This document shows positions 1 through 7,487 of a stretch of 17,891 bases of DNA, one piece after another. Source of the DNA: Bacillota bacterium (GTDB lineage Bacteria > Bacillota > Clostridia > Christensenellales > Aristaeellaceae). Under the pieces are notes generated by a model that was given only the letters and a program-made list of their open reading frames with translations, ran no database searches and had not been told where the DNA came from. The stretch spans positions 1 through 17,891 of the forward strand of contig JAEZQK010000042.1 in assembly GCA_023413135.1 (NCBI GenBank), read 5' to 3'. Made by a program: the position numbers and the translations under genes. Positions within the stretch are counted from its first letter, which is position 1. Every line of letters starts with the position of its first letter.

Positions 1-32
1 GTGTATGTGGCGGCAATATTTCCGTAGCAAAC

Positions 33-78
33 CACCTCATCCGGCGCTGCGCGCCACCTTCCCCTCAAGGGGAAGGCT
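33..78. repeat. Interspersed palindromic repeat fragment
   Basis: Two adjacent perfect hairpins are visible: GGCGC/GCGCC at 43-55 with a 3-base loop, and CCTTCCCC/GGGGAAGG at 57-76 with a TCAA loop. The wording (CCTCATCC, then a small GC hairpin, then CACCTTCCCC-TCAA-GGGGAAGGCT) resembles an intergenic repeat I have seen in many gut Clostridia genomes; that resemblance is from memory. No gene is visible in 1-218. A TTGACA hexamer near 105 has no convincing -10 partner. Confidence 0.5.
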
Positions 79-218
79 CATGATTTGCATGACACAATTG
101 CCGCTTGACATGTGCAACTTTGGCGGCAGAAGATGAAAAACGAAACGAAACTTCTGTAGTTGTCAGACTACTATGCACATTTATGCGTTAAAGTTGGATC
201 AATATAAGCGATTGATTG

Positions 219-259
219 AAAAAGGCCTGCCGCATGTCCCAGCGCGGCAGGCTCTTTTT
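219..259 (-). terminator. Rho-independent terminator after the LysR gene, bidirectional
   Basis: A perfect 9-bp stem GCCTGCCGC (225-233) / GCGGCAGGC (244-252) encloses a 10-base loop. It is flanked by an A-run on the left (219-223) and a T-run on the right (255-259), so it can terminate in both directions. On the minus strand it lies about 40 bases past the LysR stop codon, which makes that gene its obvious client. It would also stop plus-strand transcription entering from outside the window. Confidence 0.85.
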
Positions 260-294
260 GTGTGCACCAAAGTCATAGACGAAAGGGTTATTCT

Positions 295-1263
295 CTATCC
301 GTGAGGCGCCTCTTCCCTCCAGGACATTTCCTGCACGGTTTTCATAAATTCGCGCATGACATTGGTAAGATACCGGGAACGTTTGTAGTAAAAGCAGATC
401 TCCCGCTGCGACAGCTCGCTGTCAAGTTTGTAAAACCATACGCTTGCCACAGGCGGAACGTGATTCACCAGCGTATCGCTGATAAACGCGCTGCCCATGC
501 CATAGCAGGCCAGGTTATAGGCGGTGATCTGCTGGTCCAGCAGCAGGCGTGCCTTGGGCTTGAAATGCGCACGTGCGCAAAGCTTTTCGGCTCGGATGCG
601 CGTATCGTTGCCTTCCTTGAGCAGTAAAAAAGGTTCTTCCTGAAACAGCTCCAGCGGTACCGTGGGCGTATCGCCGCACAGGTGGCGGCCATTATGTATA
701 TCCTCGGCCGACAGCCTATACGCGGCGGCTGTATCGTTGACTGATCTATCCGCCGGCACGGTCAGCAGCAGACGCTCGCCACGAAAGGATTCCCTACCAT
801 AAATATCAGGGTCGAAGGTATAGTTATCCGCAATCAGATCCAGCGTGCCATCGGCCAGCTCCTTTTCGAGCAGAACGGTATGCGCCTCATGCACGCGTAT
901 TTCCACCGCCGGATACCGCGCGGAAAATGCCGATATCAGCGGCGGGAGTATATATGAGGTGAAAAGCGTCGTGCCGCCTATGGCAAGGCGGCCCACCAGG
1001 AATTGGCCCACATCGTTCAAATATTGGCGGAAACCGTCCTCGATCTCCATCATTTGCTCCGCGGCGCGAATGTACTCGAGCCCAACTTGAGTAAGGCCTA
1101 TAGGCGATGTGCTGCGGTCAAATATCGGGCTGCCGATCCGCTGCTCTGCCCGCTTGACCATTGCGCTCAGCGAGGGCTGAGAGATGTAAAGCTTCTGGGC
1201 GGCCTTGGAGAAGCTGCGTTCCCTATAGACTTCATAGACATACCGAATCTCATGAAACATCAT
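295..1263 (-). CDS. LysR-family transcriptional regulator
   Basis: A 322-residue protein with a typical LysR architecture. The N-terminal winged helix-turn-helix (FHEIRYVYEVYRERSFSKAA, then LYISQPSLSAMVKRAE) covers about the first 60 residues. An effector-binding domain follows, beginning near GRLAIGGTTLFTSYILPPLI. The reading frame stays open upstream to 1353. I place the start at the ATG-ATG pair (1263 or 1260) because it gives the canonical LysR N-terminus and a GGATGG sequence lies 5-8 bases upstream. The gene is divergent from the aspartate ammonia-lyase gene and is probably its regulator. The palindrome just upstream of its own start suggests autorepression. The effector is unknown; aspartate or a C4-dicarboxylate is a guess from the neighbour. 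It ends in a clear terminator. Confidence 0.9.
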   Translation of the reverse strand: MMFHEIRYVYEVYRERSFSKAAQKLYISQPSLSAMVKRAEQRIGSPIFDRSTSPIGLTQVGLEYIRAAEQMMEIEDGFRQYLNDVGQFLVGRLAIGGTTLFTSYILPPLISAFSARYPAVEIRVHEAHTVLLEKELADGTLDLIADNYTFDPDIYGRESFRGERLLLTVPADRSVNDTAAAYRLSAEDIHNGRHLCGDTPTVPLELFQEEPFLLLKEGNDTRIRAEKLCARAHFKPKARLLLDQQITAYNLACYGMGSAFISDTLVNHVPPVASVWFYKLDSELSQREICFYYKRSRYLTNVMREFMKTVQEMSWREEAPHG

Positions 1264-1274
1264 GCATCCCATCC

Positions 1275-1296
1275 GGTATAGTCTTTTGGCTATACC
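1275..1296. promoter_or_regulatory. Candidate LysR operator between the divergent genes
   Basis: Perfect inverted repeat GGTATAG-N8-CTATACC. Its centre (about 1285.5) is near -66 relative to the start point predicted for the aspartase promoter (about 1352). This is the usual place for the recognition site of a LysR-type activator. It also lies just downstream of the TATAAT assigned to the LysR gene, fitting autorepression. It is not a textbook T-N11-A box because the palindrome has even spacing. Confidence 0.6.
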
Positions 1297-1305
1297 ACAA
1301 ATATG

Positions 1306-1311
1306 ATTATA
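1306..1311 (-). promoter_or_regulatory. Candidate -10 of the LysR gene
   Basis: A perfect TATAAT on the minus strand, about 43 bases upstream of the chosen LysR start. No good -35 hexamer is seen at 15-18 bases spacing, so the promoter would be weak or activator-dependent. The palindromic operator starts a few bases downstream of the expected start point. Confidence 0.45.
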
Positions 1312-1316
1312 TGTAT

Positions 1317-1345
1317 TTGCAAATAGGATAGCATGATCATACACT
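1317..1345 (+). promoter_or_regulatory. Candidate promoter of the aspartate ammonia-lyase gene
   Basis: TTGCAA (1317-1322) and TACACT (1340-1345) are separated by 17 bases. The -35 is embedded in the 12-bp perfect palindrome TATTTGCAAATA (1314-1325), and the spacer carries the palindrome ATGATCAT (1333-1340). These could be the second, activation-dependent contact of the LysR regulator or sites for another factor. The hexamers are non-consensus, as expected for an activated promoter. Confidence 0.45.
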
Positions 1346-1403
1346 GTTGGCAAGCATCCAATGAAATTTATGCATGTTTTTGTACCGACAGGGAGGAAAG
1401 CCC

Positions 1404-2837
1404 ATGGATATTATAAGCAGCAATTTCCGCATGGAACGGGATATCGTGGGGGAAGTGGCGGTGCCCGCGGAAGCCTATTATGGGGCACAGACGCTTCGCG
1501 CATTGGAAAACTTTCCGATGACCGGACAGAGGCTGCCCATTGAAATGATCCAGAGCCTCGTACTGATCAAAAAGGCCGCGGCGCTGACAAACCGTGAGGC
1601 CAAAGTGCTGCCGCCCCGCATTGCAGATGCGATCGCTAGCGCATGCGATGAGCTGCTTAATGGCAAATTCTGCGATCAGTTTCCGGTTGACCCGGTTCAG
1701 GGCGGCGCAGGTACTTCCACCAATATGAATGCCAATGAAGTCATAGCCAATCGCGCCATCGAGCTGCTGGGCGGTACAAAAGGCGATTATGCCCTTGTGC
1801 ATCCCAACGATCATGTGAATTGCGGGCAGTCCACTAACGATGTCTATCCCTCCTGCGGAAAAATGACGGCCGTCAAGCTGCTCAAACAGCTGGATGAAGC
1901 GCTTGCCGCTTTTCAAAAATCGCTGGAGGATAAAGCGTTTGCCTTTGATCACGTGGTCAAAATGGGCCGGACCCAGCTTCAGGATGCCGTGCCGGTCCGG
2001 CTTGGGCAGGAATTCCGTGCCTACGCAACTGCCGTCGGCCGTGACATTCGCCGCCTCGGAAGGGCCAGGGAGGACATGCATGTGCTTAATCTGGGCGGCA
2101 CGGCCATCGGCACCGGCATCAACGCGTGCAATGTCTATGCCCGCAACATTGTGGCTGCCGTTTCCAGGCTCAGCGGTGAGTGCTATACACAGGCAGAAGA
2201 CCTTATCGATGGCACGCAGAACCTGGATTGCTATACGGCGGTTTCCGGCGCGCTCAAAAGCTGTGCCGTCAATCTGTCCAAGATGTGCAACGATCTTAGG
2301 CTGATGTCCTCCGGTCCCTATGCGGGGCTGGGCGAAATCACGCTGCCCGCCCGCCAAAATGGATCCTCCATCATGCCGGGCAAGGTGAACCCTGTTATCC
2401 CCGAAGTAGTCAACCAGATCGCCTTCAATGTGATTGGCAATGATATGACTATTACCCTGGCTGCGGAGGCGGGGCAGCTTGAGCTCAACGCCTTTGAGCC
2501 TATCATTTTCTATAAGCTGTTTGAATCCATCACCACATTGACCCAGGGTGTTCGTACGCTGACAGAACATTGTATCAAGGGCATTACGGCTAACGAAAAA
2601 CGCTGCAAGCAGCTTGTGGAAGGAAGCGCAGGCATTGTGACGGCACTATGCCCATTCATAGGCTATACGCGCGCCTCAAGCCTTGTGAAAGAGGCCCAGA
2701 GGAGCGGCATATCCATTCAGGCGCTGGCGCTGCGCGATGGGCTTTTTACGGAACGGGAACTGCGTGAAATCCTGAATCCATACGCTATGACGATGCCCTC
2801 TGAGGTGCCGCAGGATACGCTTAAAACGGTATCATGA
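1404..2837 (+). CDS. aspA: Aspartate ammonia-lyase (aspartase)
   Basis: Catalyses L-aspartate to fumarate plus ammonia in the cytoplasm; the family is homotetrameric. The protein is 477 residues, the usual length. It has the superfamily signature GSSIMPGKVNPVIPEVVNQ at residues 320-338, whose SS loop carries the catalytic serine, the substrate-binding segment HPNDHVNCGQSTND (133-146) and GTSTNMNANEV (103-113). RTQLQDAVP at 189-197 is aspartase-like, since class II fumarases have RTHTQDA here. PEVVNQ and the C-terminal GIVTALCPFIGY also fit aspartase. The ATG at 1404 was chosen over an in-frame ATG at 1374 because GGGAGGAAAG lies just upstream. The motif has MPG rather than the E. coli MPA, so a fumarase role is less likely but not excluded. 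It converges on the kinase gene with only 7 bases between stop codons and no terminator visible there. Confidence 0.9.
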   Translation: MDIISSNFRMERDIVGEVAVPAEAYYGAQTLRALENFPMTGQRLPIEMIQSLVLIKKAAALTNREAKVLPPRIADAIASACDELLNGKFCDQFPVDPVQGGAGTSTNMNANEVIANRAIELLGGTKGDYALVHPNDHVNCGQSTNDVYPSCGKMTAVKLLKQLDEALAAFQKSLEDKAFAFDHVVKMGRTQLQDAVPVRLGQEFRAYATAVGRDIRRLGRAREDMHVLNLGGTAIGTGINACNVYARNIVAAVSRLSGECYTQAEDLIDGTQNLDCYTAVSGALKSCAVNLSKMCNDLRLMSSGPYAGLGEITLPARQNGSSIMPGKVNPVIPEVVNQIAFNVIGNDMTITLAAEAGQLELNAFEPIIFYKLFESITTLTQGVRTLTEHCIKGITANEKRCKQLVEGSAGIVTALCPFIGYTRASSLVKEAQRSGISIQALALRDGLFTERELREILNPYAMTMPSEVPQDTLKTVS

Positions 2838-2844
2838 CAATACG

Positions 2845-4242
2845 TCACTTTTGTTCCTCAGCGGGAAATGTGATCATAAATATGGAGCCTCCGCCGGGAC
2901 GGTCCTCTACACGAATGGTACCGTGCATTTTTTCAACAAGCTGCTTTGCAATGCTTAGCCCCAGGCCCGCGCCGCCGTACATGCGGGAACGCGTGGAATC
3001 GATGCGGTAAAACCTGTCGAAGATGCGTTCCTTGTGCGCATCGTCTATCCCGATACCCGAATCTGCTACGGAAATGTTCACATGATGCCCGGTTTTTATA
3101 ACGGATACGGTGATCTCGCCGCCTTCAGGCGTGTATCGTACCGCGTTGTCCAAAAGGGCGATCAAAACCTGGCGTGTTCGGTCCGGGTCGCCCATGATCC
3201 ATGCGGGGGAAATGTCCTTGCGCAGATTCAGGCTGTTCTTTTGCATAAGGGGCTCGATGAGCTTCGTGGCGTCGTTTGCCACCTCCGCCACATCTGTCGG
3301 GGTTTGGCTGACGGGCAGTTCGCCCGCGTCCGCCCGGGCCAGGTGCATAAGGTCCGCAACCAGGCGGGACATGCGCTCGCTTTCATCCAGGATAGAGCCA
3401 AGAAAGGGGTTGAAATCCCCCAGTGGCGCATCCTGCAATACCTCCGCATTGGCTCGAATAGCGGCGACCGGCGTGCGCAGCTCATGGGAGGCCGCGGCCA
3501 CAAATGCCTGCTGCTGCCGGATGGATTGTTCCACGGGTCTTATGGCCCTGGAGCTTAAAAACTGGCTGCCCAGAACGATTAAAAACAGGCCGCCTGCCAC
3601 GCAGAGTACAAATATCCAGCGTAGGCGGTCACGGCTATTAAGCTCCTCTGTGCGGTCCTGCATGACAAGCGAAATGCTGCTGGGCTCCTCCGACCAAACC
3701 ACGGAAGCCGCGATTCGGTATGGTACATTATTGATATTCGCTATATAGAAATCCTTCATCGTGAAGGTATAGATCATTTTGCTGCTGCCGATCACCATGG
3801 GGGGCAAAGGTGGGCCGGACGTATTCGTGCCTGCCTCTTTTTCACTGTTAAAAGAGATAATGAACTTTCTCTCCAGCATTTTTTGGTTCTGAATGTTTGC
3901 GTCATTGATTTGTTTTTTCAAATCGGCGCGCACATGATCAACGATATCCTTGATGGCGTCGTTATCTATTTCTTTGGTAGTGAGCATCTCTGCCTGTTTT
4001 CCGTTTTCTTCCATGTAAGTTAAGTACTTGTCCAGCACAAGGATACTCGCTTTCGTACCGGCTATGCCTTTGTTGCGCTGAGTGGTCAGCATGGAATCGG
4101 CATAGGAACGCAGGTCGTTTTCGTATTGCGAAGCCATTATCTTTTCTGTAACTCCCAGCGAGGCAAACGCCATGGTGATAAGGATCGCCCCGGATATGGC
4201 CACGTTGATCAGTGAAAGATGCCTTCCCAATTTACGGAGCAT
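2845..4242 (-). CDS. Two-component sensor histidine kinase
   Basis: A 465-residue membrane kinase. TM1 is about residues 11-31 and TM2 about 208-229. They enclose an extracytoplasmic sensor of roughly 175 residues with no obvious known fold. No clear HAMP domain is seen: TM2 is followed almost directly by a short linker and the dimerisation/phosphoacceptor helix (ASHELRTPVAAIRAN, phospho-His 253). The catalytic domain shows the N box (LLDNAVRYTPEGG, Asn366), G1 (DSGIGI, 394-399), the F box (RIFDRFYRID) and G2 (GGAGLGLSIAKQL). The ATG start has GGGAGAGGG upstream. It lies 32 bases after the response regulator gene and should be co-transcribed with it. It probably phosphorylates that regulator in response to an envelope or extracellular cue. 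Given its position it may sense the state or substrate of the adjacent transporter, as an inference. Confidence 0.95.
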   Translation of the reverse strand: MLRKLGRHLSLINVAISGAILITMAFASLGVTEKIMASQYENDLRSYADSMLTTQRNKGIAGTKASILVLDKYLTYMEENGKQAEMLTTKEIDNDAIKDIVDHVRADLKKQINDANIQNQKMLERKFIISFNSEKEAGTNTSGPPLPPMVIGSSKMIYTFTMKDFYIANINNVPYRIAASVVWSEEPSSISLVMQDRTEELNSRDRLRWIFVLCVAGGLFLIVLGSQFLSSRAIRPVEQSIRQQQAFVAAASHELRTPVAAIRANAEVLQDAPLGDFNPFLGSILDESERMSRLVADLMHLARADAGELPVSQTPTDVAEVANDATKLIEPLMQKNSLNLRKDISPAWIMGDPDRTRQVLIALLDNAVRYTPEGGEITVSVIKTGHHVNISVADSGIGIDDAHKERIFDRFYRIDSTRSRMYGGAGLGLSIAKQLVEKMHGTIRVEDRPGGGSIFMITFPAEEQK

Positions 4243-4274
4243 AACGACCCTCTCCCATGCAATGAAAAATTCTG

Positions 4275-4949
4275 TTAAATATGTGAAACAAGCTGATACC
4301 CGACGCCACGGGCGGTTTTTATTTTCACCTGTGAATTTACGGTATCAAGGTGTTTGCGCAAAAAACATATATAAATATCAAGATTTCCATCCTCTACAAT
4401 GTTGCCGCTCCATACCCGGTCCAATAAAACATCCCTTGGCAAAATCTGATTGGGATTGCGCATGAAAAATCCCAGCAGCTTTGCCTCCGTACGGGATAGG
4501 GTGACTGTCTGGCAGCCGCATTTTAAGATCGAACGCTCCGCATCAAACACCACGTCGCCCACATGCAGTGCGTCCTGCGGGCTCCACTGCGCCGGACGCC
4601 TGAGCAATGCCCGGATGCGCGCCATCAGTTCTGCCATGGCGAAGGGCTTTACAAGATAGTCATCCGCCCCTGCGTCCAGCCCCGTAACCCGGTCGCCAAC
4701 GCCGTCCATCGCCGTAAGCAGAAGCACCGGCGTTGCGTCGCGGCTTTGGCGAAGCTTTTGCAAAAGGCTCACGCCGTCCATGCCGGGAAGCATCCGGTCC
4801 AGCAGGATGAGGTCAAAATGCTGCGCCTCAAGCGCCTCCAGGCCGCTTGTGCCGTCCATGCAGGCAGTTACCTCTAAGCCCTCTTTTTTTAGCCGGTATA
4901 CAACGGCCATAGACAGGCTTTTATCGTCTTCTACCAGCAGTATCTGCAA
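4275..4949 (-). CDS. OmpR/PhoB-family response regulator
   Basis: 224 residues. The receiver domain has the acidic pair D8-D9, phosphoacceptor D51 (LILLDRMLPGMDG), T79 (LLLTAMDG) and K101 (DYLVKPFA). The C-terminal winged helix (about 125-222) includes SRTEAKLLGFFMRNPNQILPR, LRKHLD and the final ARGVGYQL. The start codon is TTG (4947-4949), chosen because it gives MQILLVEDD and a GGAGGGTG ribosome site lies about 6 bases upstream; no ATG fits. The partner kinase follows. It lies 119 bases after the binding-protein gene, so it is either the end of the transport operon or has its own promoter. The direct/inverted repeat upstream of the transport genes (12227-12244) is a plausible target. Confidence 0.95.
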   Translation of the reverse strand: MQILLVEDDKSLSMAVVYRLKKEGLEVTACMDGTSGLEALEAQHFDLILLDRMLPGMDGVSLLQKLRQSRDATPVLLLTAMDGVGDRVTGLDAGADDYLVKPFAMAELMARIRALLRRPAQWSPQDALHVGDVVFDAERSILKCGCQTVTLSRTEAKLLGFFMRNPNQILPRDVLLDRVWSGNIVEDGNLDIYICFLRKHLDTVNSQVKIKTARGVGYQLVSHI

Positions 4950-4996
4950 GATACACCCTCCATCTCGATCGCCATTCTTATTTTATCATAGATGCC

Positions 4997-5033
4997 GCCC
5001 GGCATCCACCCCGATAGGGGACGGATGCCGGGC
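4997..5033. other. Strong nested hairpin between transport and two-component genes
   Basis: An 11-bp perfect outer stem, GCCCGGCATCC (4997-5007) / GGATGCCGGGC (5023-5033), holds a small inner stem CCCC-GATA-GGGG (5009-5020). It is transcribed in the leader of the response regulator or the tail of the binding-protein gene. It lacks a following U-run on the minus strand, so it may be a 3'-end stabiliser, a processing point or a partial terminator that lowers regulator/kinase expression. Confidence 0.5.
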
Positions 5034-5040
5034 TTGTTTG

Positions 5041-5061
5041 AAAATGGCAAAGCCATTTTTT
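5041..5061 (-). terminator. Weak hairpin terminator after the binding-protein gene
   Basis: AAAATGGC (5041-5048) / GCCATTTT (5052-5059) with a 3-base loop, starting about 8 bases beyond the binding-protein stop on the minus strand. Its U residues lie inside the stem and are followed by C, so it would be leaky at best. Read-through into the response regulator gene is likely. Confidence 0.35.
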
Positions 5062-5068
5062 CGATAGT

Positions 5069-7429
5069 TTATTCGTTCAAATAAGCCCAGGCCCGCTGCT
5101 GGACAGCCTGCGCCGCCTCCTGGGCAGTTATGCTGCCGGCAAAGAAAGCTTCTGTTTCCTCAGTGATGAAGCCAAGAAGCGTTTCATCGGCGCGGACCGG
5201 TACGTTAAGCTTATCGCAAAGCGCGCGCAGATTTTGCCATGTCGCTTCGCCGGGCTGCTTGATTTCAATGGGGTTCATGCCGGGCAGTGCAAACATCGCT
5301 ACCTTTGTCATGCCATCTCCGCCCTCCACATTGCGTTCAAGCGCGTCTGCAAACTGTTTATCCAGCGATGCGGCGACCGTGGGCAGTCCATCCATTTGAT
5401 CCAATTCCTGGGTGTCGGGGGAGAACAGCGTGAGCACGAATTCTTCGGCCAGCGCCTGATTCTGTGACTGGGCGTTGATACCGGCCATCAGCGAAGGCGT
5501 GTAGCCATACCCCGCGCCATTCATGGAGGGCACCGTGGTAAAACCGCTTTCCTCTTCGCCAGTAACAGTGTAAGCGAGGTTCAGCTGCATCAGGCTGTTG
5601 ACCGTGGTGGGAAACAGCGCCGTAGCTCCGTTAAGTATAGCGGCAACTTCGGCCGGAACGATGCCGCCTTTGGCGGGCGGCATATCTTCGGAGGGCATGT
5701 CGCCTTGCTGGATATAAAGCTGATACAGCGTTTCCAGGAATGTTTCAAACGCCGGGCTGTCGAACTGCAGCTGTCCGCTATCATTGCGGAATTGCGGCTC
5801 GCTGGCTGGGTAGAACATGCGCAGCCATTCCTCATAGGTGCGAGGATTCAGCAGTGTCTGGCCGGATGCAAGCGGCAGGGAGGGCAAGTTCGTTAGATCT
5901 TGAATGGTGCTCACGGTGCCCGCGTTTCCCCACAGGAGTTCAAAGGTGAATTTCGAGGGCATGGCGTAGAGTTTTCCGTCCGCGGAGGTGCTCCCTTCCC
6001 GGATGCCTGGCAGGAATGCAATATCCTTGAGCAGGTCGGTCAGATCTTTAAGGATGCCTCTTTGCGCGTACTTTTCCACGGGGAGCCCGTCCAGAATCAG
6101 CACATCGCCGCCCTTGCCCGCCAGCAGGTCGGTATTCAGGGTGCGGATGCGGTCTTCCACCGGAGATTCATCGTTTACCGCCATCTGCGTCTGCAGCTTC
6201 ACGCTCAGCTCCGGGTGCAGCCTTTGGAAATCACTTGCCGCCTTGCGAAGCTTAGCAGAGTCATACAGTGACGTGATGGTGAAATCCTGCCTTGCGCCTA
6301 AATTGGCTGCGTCGGTATAGCGGTAGGCGGCCAGCGTACTTAATTCCATGCCTCCACCGATGCGCACGCTCGTCGTGTCGCCAAGGCTCCCGCTGCCTTC
6401 CATAACCAACGTGACGACTGTGCCGTCTTTCATGACGGCCATACCTGTCATACCGTTGCTTGGATCGCCGATGAGGGTGCCAATGGCGTCCATGAGCTTT
6501 ATTTGTTGGCTGTCCGCCGGTTTCACTGTATACAGCCCTGTGCTGTCCATGATGTAGGCGGCGCCGTCGGGCCCTATGGCAACCCGTGCGGAATTATCGG
6601 TACTGATATCCACGGTATTGCGCTTTTCACCGCTTTTGACATCATATTGTGTCAGCTTATCCCGTGTTATAGCAACCAATGTTTCACCGGAAACGGCGAT
6701 GCCGATGACGCCGGTTGCGGCTATCTGGCTGACGGTGTTTCCTTGTTCGTCATAGATGGTAATACCGCTTTGCCTGTCGACACTGGCGGTTTGCTTGTTG
6801 TTCAGCGCGGCGGCTTGCGTTACCATGCCTCTAATTTGAAAGCTGCCGACCAAGGTGCCGTCGGCATTTAGCCAGGTGGCGGTGAAGCTTAGGTCATCCA
6901 TGGAGCGGATCATTTTCTTCCCGGCGGCTTCATTCGTTTGAACGCCGCCCTGGGCCGGCAGATTGCCGCCGACCTGCATTTGGGCGCCGTTGTTGTTTAG
7001 CTGCGGGCCTTCGCCCTGCACCTGCGGGCCTTCGCCCTGCACCTGCGGACCGTCGCCTTGCCCCTCTGGCGGCCTATCCGGCCTCATCATATCATTGGAA
7101 ATGATAAGAAGATTTCCGTCCGGCGCAAAGTCGATTTGGCTGATGTCGCTGCCTGTATAGTCAAGCGGCATTACCTCTGGGGGTGTGCCTATGTCGGTCC
7201 AGGTCAGCAGTTCCCACGTACCCGTATCGCCCTTCTGTGCGGCAGCTGCCAAGGAACCGTCGGGTTTTACGGCGATAGAAGTGAGGGAAGTATACCCTTC
7301 CGGCACAGCCATCGGGGTTTCTACGTACGTTCCCTGAGGCGCGCCTTCGCCAAGGGAGGCGGCTGGCAGAAGTGTGGCTGCCAGCGCCAAGGTTAGGAGA
7401 AGCGCGAAGATTTTTTTCCGTGTTTTCAT
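5069..7429 (-). CDS. Large secreted solute-binding protein with N-terminal propeller-like half
   Basis: 786 residues, almost twice a normal sugar-binding protein. Residues 1-28 form a Sec signal peptide (KTRKK, hydrophobic core, AAS-LGE) with no lipobox cysteine, unusual for a Gram-positive binding protein. Residues about 45-365 contain repeated blades of the type IAVKPDGSLAAA, IDFAPDGNLLII, TWLNADGTLVGSF, VAIGPDGAAYIMDSTG and AVMKDGTVVTLV, as in NHL/YVTN-like propellers. A low-complexity Gly/Gln/Pro linker (about 117-165) interrupts this half. Residues 381-786 resemble family-1 extracellular solute-binding proteins (FTITSLYDSAKLRKAASDFQRLHPELSV, GGDVLILDGLPVEKYAQRGILKDLT). AAAGGGG lies upstream of the ATG. 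Downstream of the MacB-like gene by 58 bases, it is presumably the capture component for the two permeases. The ligand is unknown. Without a lipid anchor it may be held by the propeller half or be shed. Confidence 0.85.
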   Translation of the reverse strand: MKTRKKIFALLLTLALAATLLPAASLGEGAPQGTYVETPMAVPEGYTSLTSIAVKPDGSLAAAAQKGDTGTWELLTWTDIGTPPEVMPLDYTGSDISQIDFAPDGNLLIISNDMMRPDRPPEGQGDGPQVQGEGPQVQGEGPQLNNNGAQMQVGGNLPAQGGVQTNEAAGKKMIRSMDDLSFTATWLNADGTLVGSFQIRGMVTQAAALNNKQTASVDRQSGITIYDEQGNTVSQIAATGVIGIAVSGETLVAITRDKLTQYDVKSGEKRNTVDISTDNSARVAIGPDGAAYIMDSTGLYTVKPADSQQIKLMDAIGTLIGDPSNGMTGMAVMKDGTVVTLVMEGSGSLGDTTSVRIGGGMELSTLAAYRYTDAANLGARQDFTITSLYDSAKLRKAASDFQRLHPELSVKLQTQMAVNDESPVEDRIRTLNTDLLAGKGGDVLILDGLPVEKYAQRGILKDLTDLLKDIAFLPGIREGSTSADGKLYAMPSKFTFELLWGNAGTVSTIQDLTNLPSLPLASGQTLLNPRTYEEWLRMFYPASEPQFRNDSGQLQFDSPAFETFLETLYQLYIQQGDMPSEDMPPAKGGIVPAEVAAILNGATALFPTTVNSLMQLNLAYTVTGEEESGFTTVPSMNGAGYGYTPSLMAGINAQSQNQALAEEFVLTLFSPDTQELDQMDGLPTVAASLDKQFADALERNVEGGDGMTKVAMFALPGMNPIEIKQPGEATWQNLRALCDKLNVPVRADETLLGFITEETEAFFAGSITAQEAAQAVQQRAWAYLNE
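7001..7063 (-). repeat. Three 21-bp tandem repeats inside the binding-protein gene
   Basis: Two identical 21-bp units (7001-7021 and 7022-7042) and one diverged unit (7043-7063). They encode three heptads of the form GDGPQVQ, GEGPQVQ, GEGPQLN in the linker of the propeller half. The unit length is a multiple of three, so copy-number change would alter linker length without breaking the frame. Confidence 0.9.
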
Positions 7430-7487
7430 ATTGATCCCCTTTCCATGATTGAAATTGATAGGTTTGGGATTTTTTTGAGGGAATTGT

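Noticed and set aside
1368..2570. A 400-residue open frame on the minus strand opposite aspartase
   Set aside because: It lies wholly inside a well-conserved gene on the other strand and its translation shows no family features.
1404..2837. Class II fumarase instead of aspartase
   Set aside because: RTQLQD replaces the fumarase RTHTQD, and PEVVNQ after the SS loop is aspartase-like; the alternative is kept only as a small doubt.
4950..5068. Riboswitch upstream of the response regulator
   Set aside because: Only simple hairpins are visible and no known aptamer core is recognisable.
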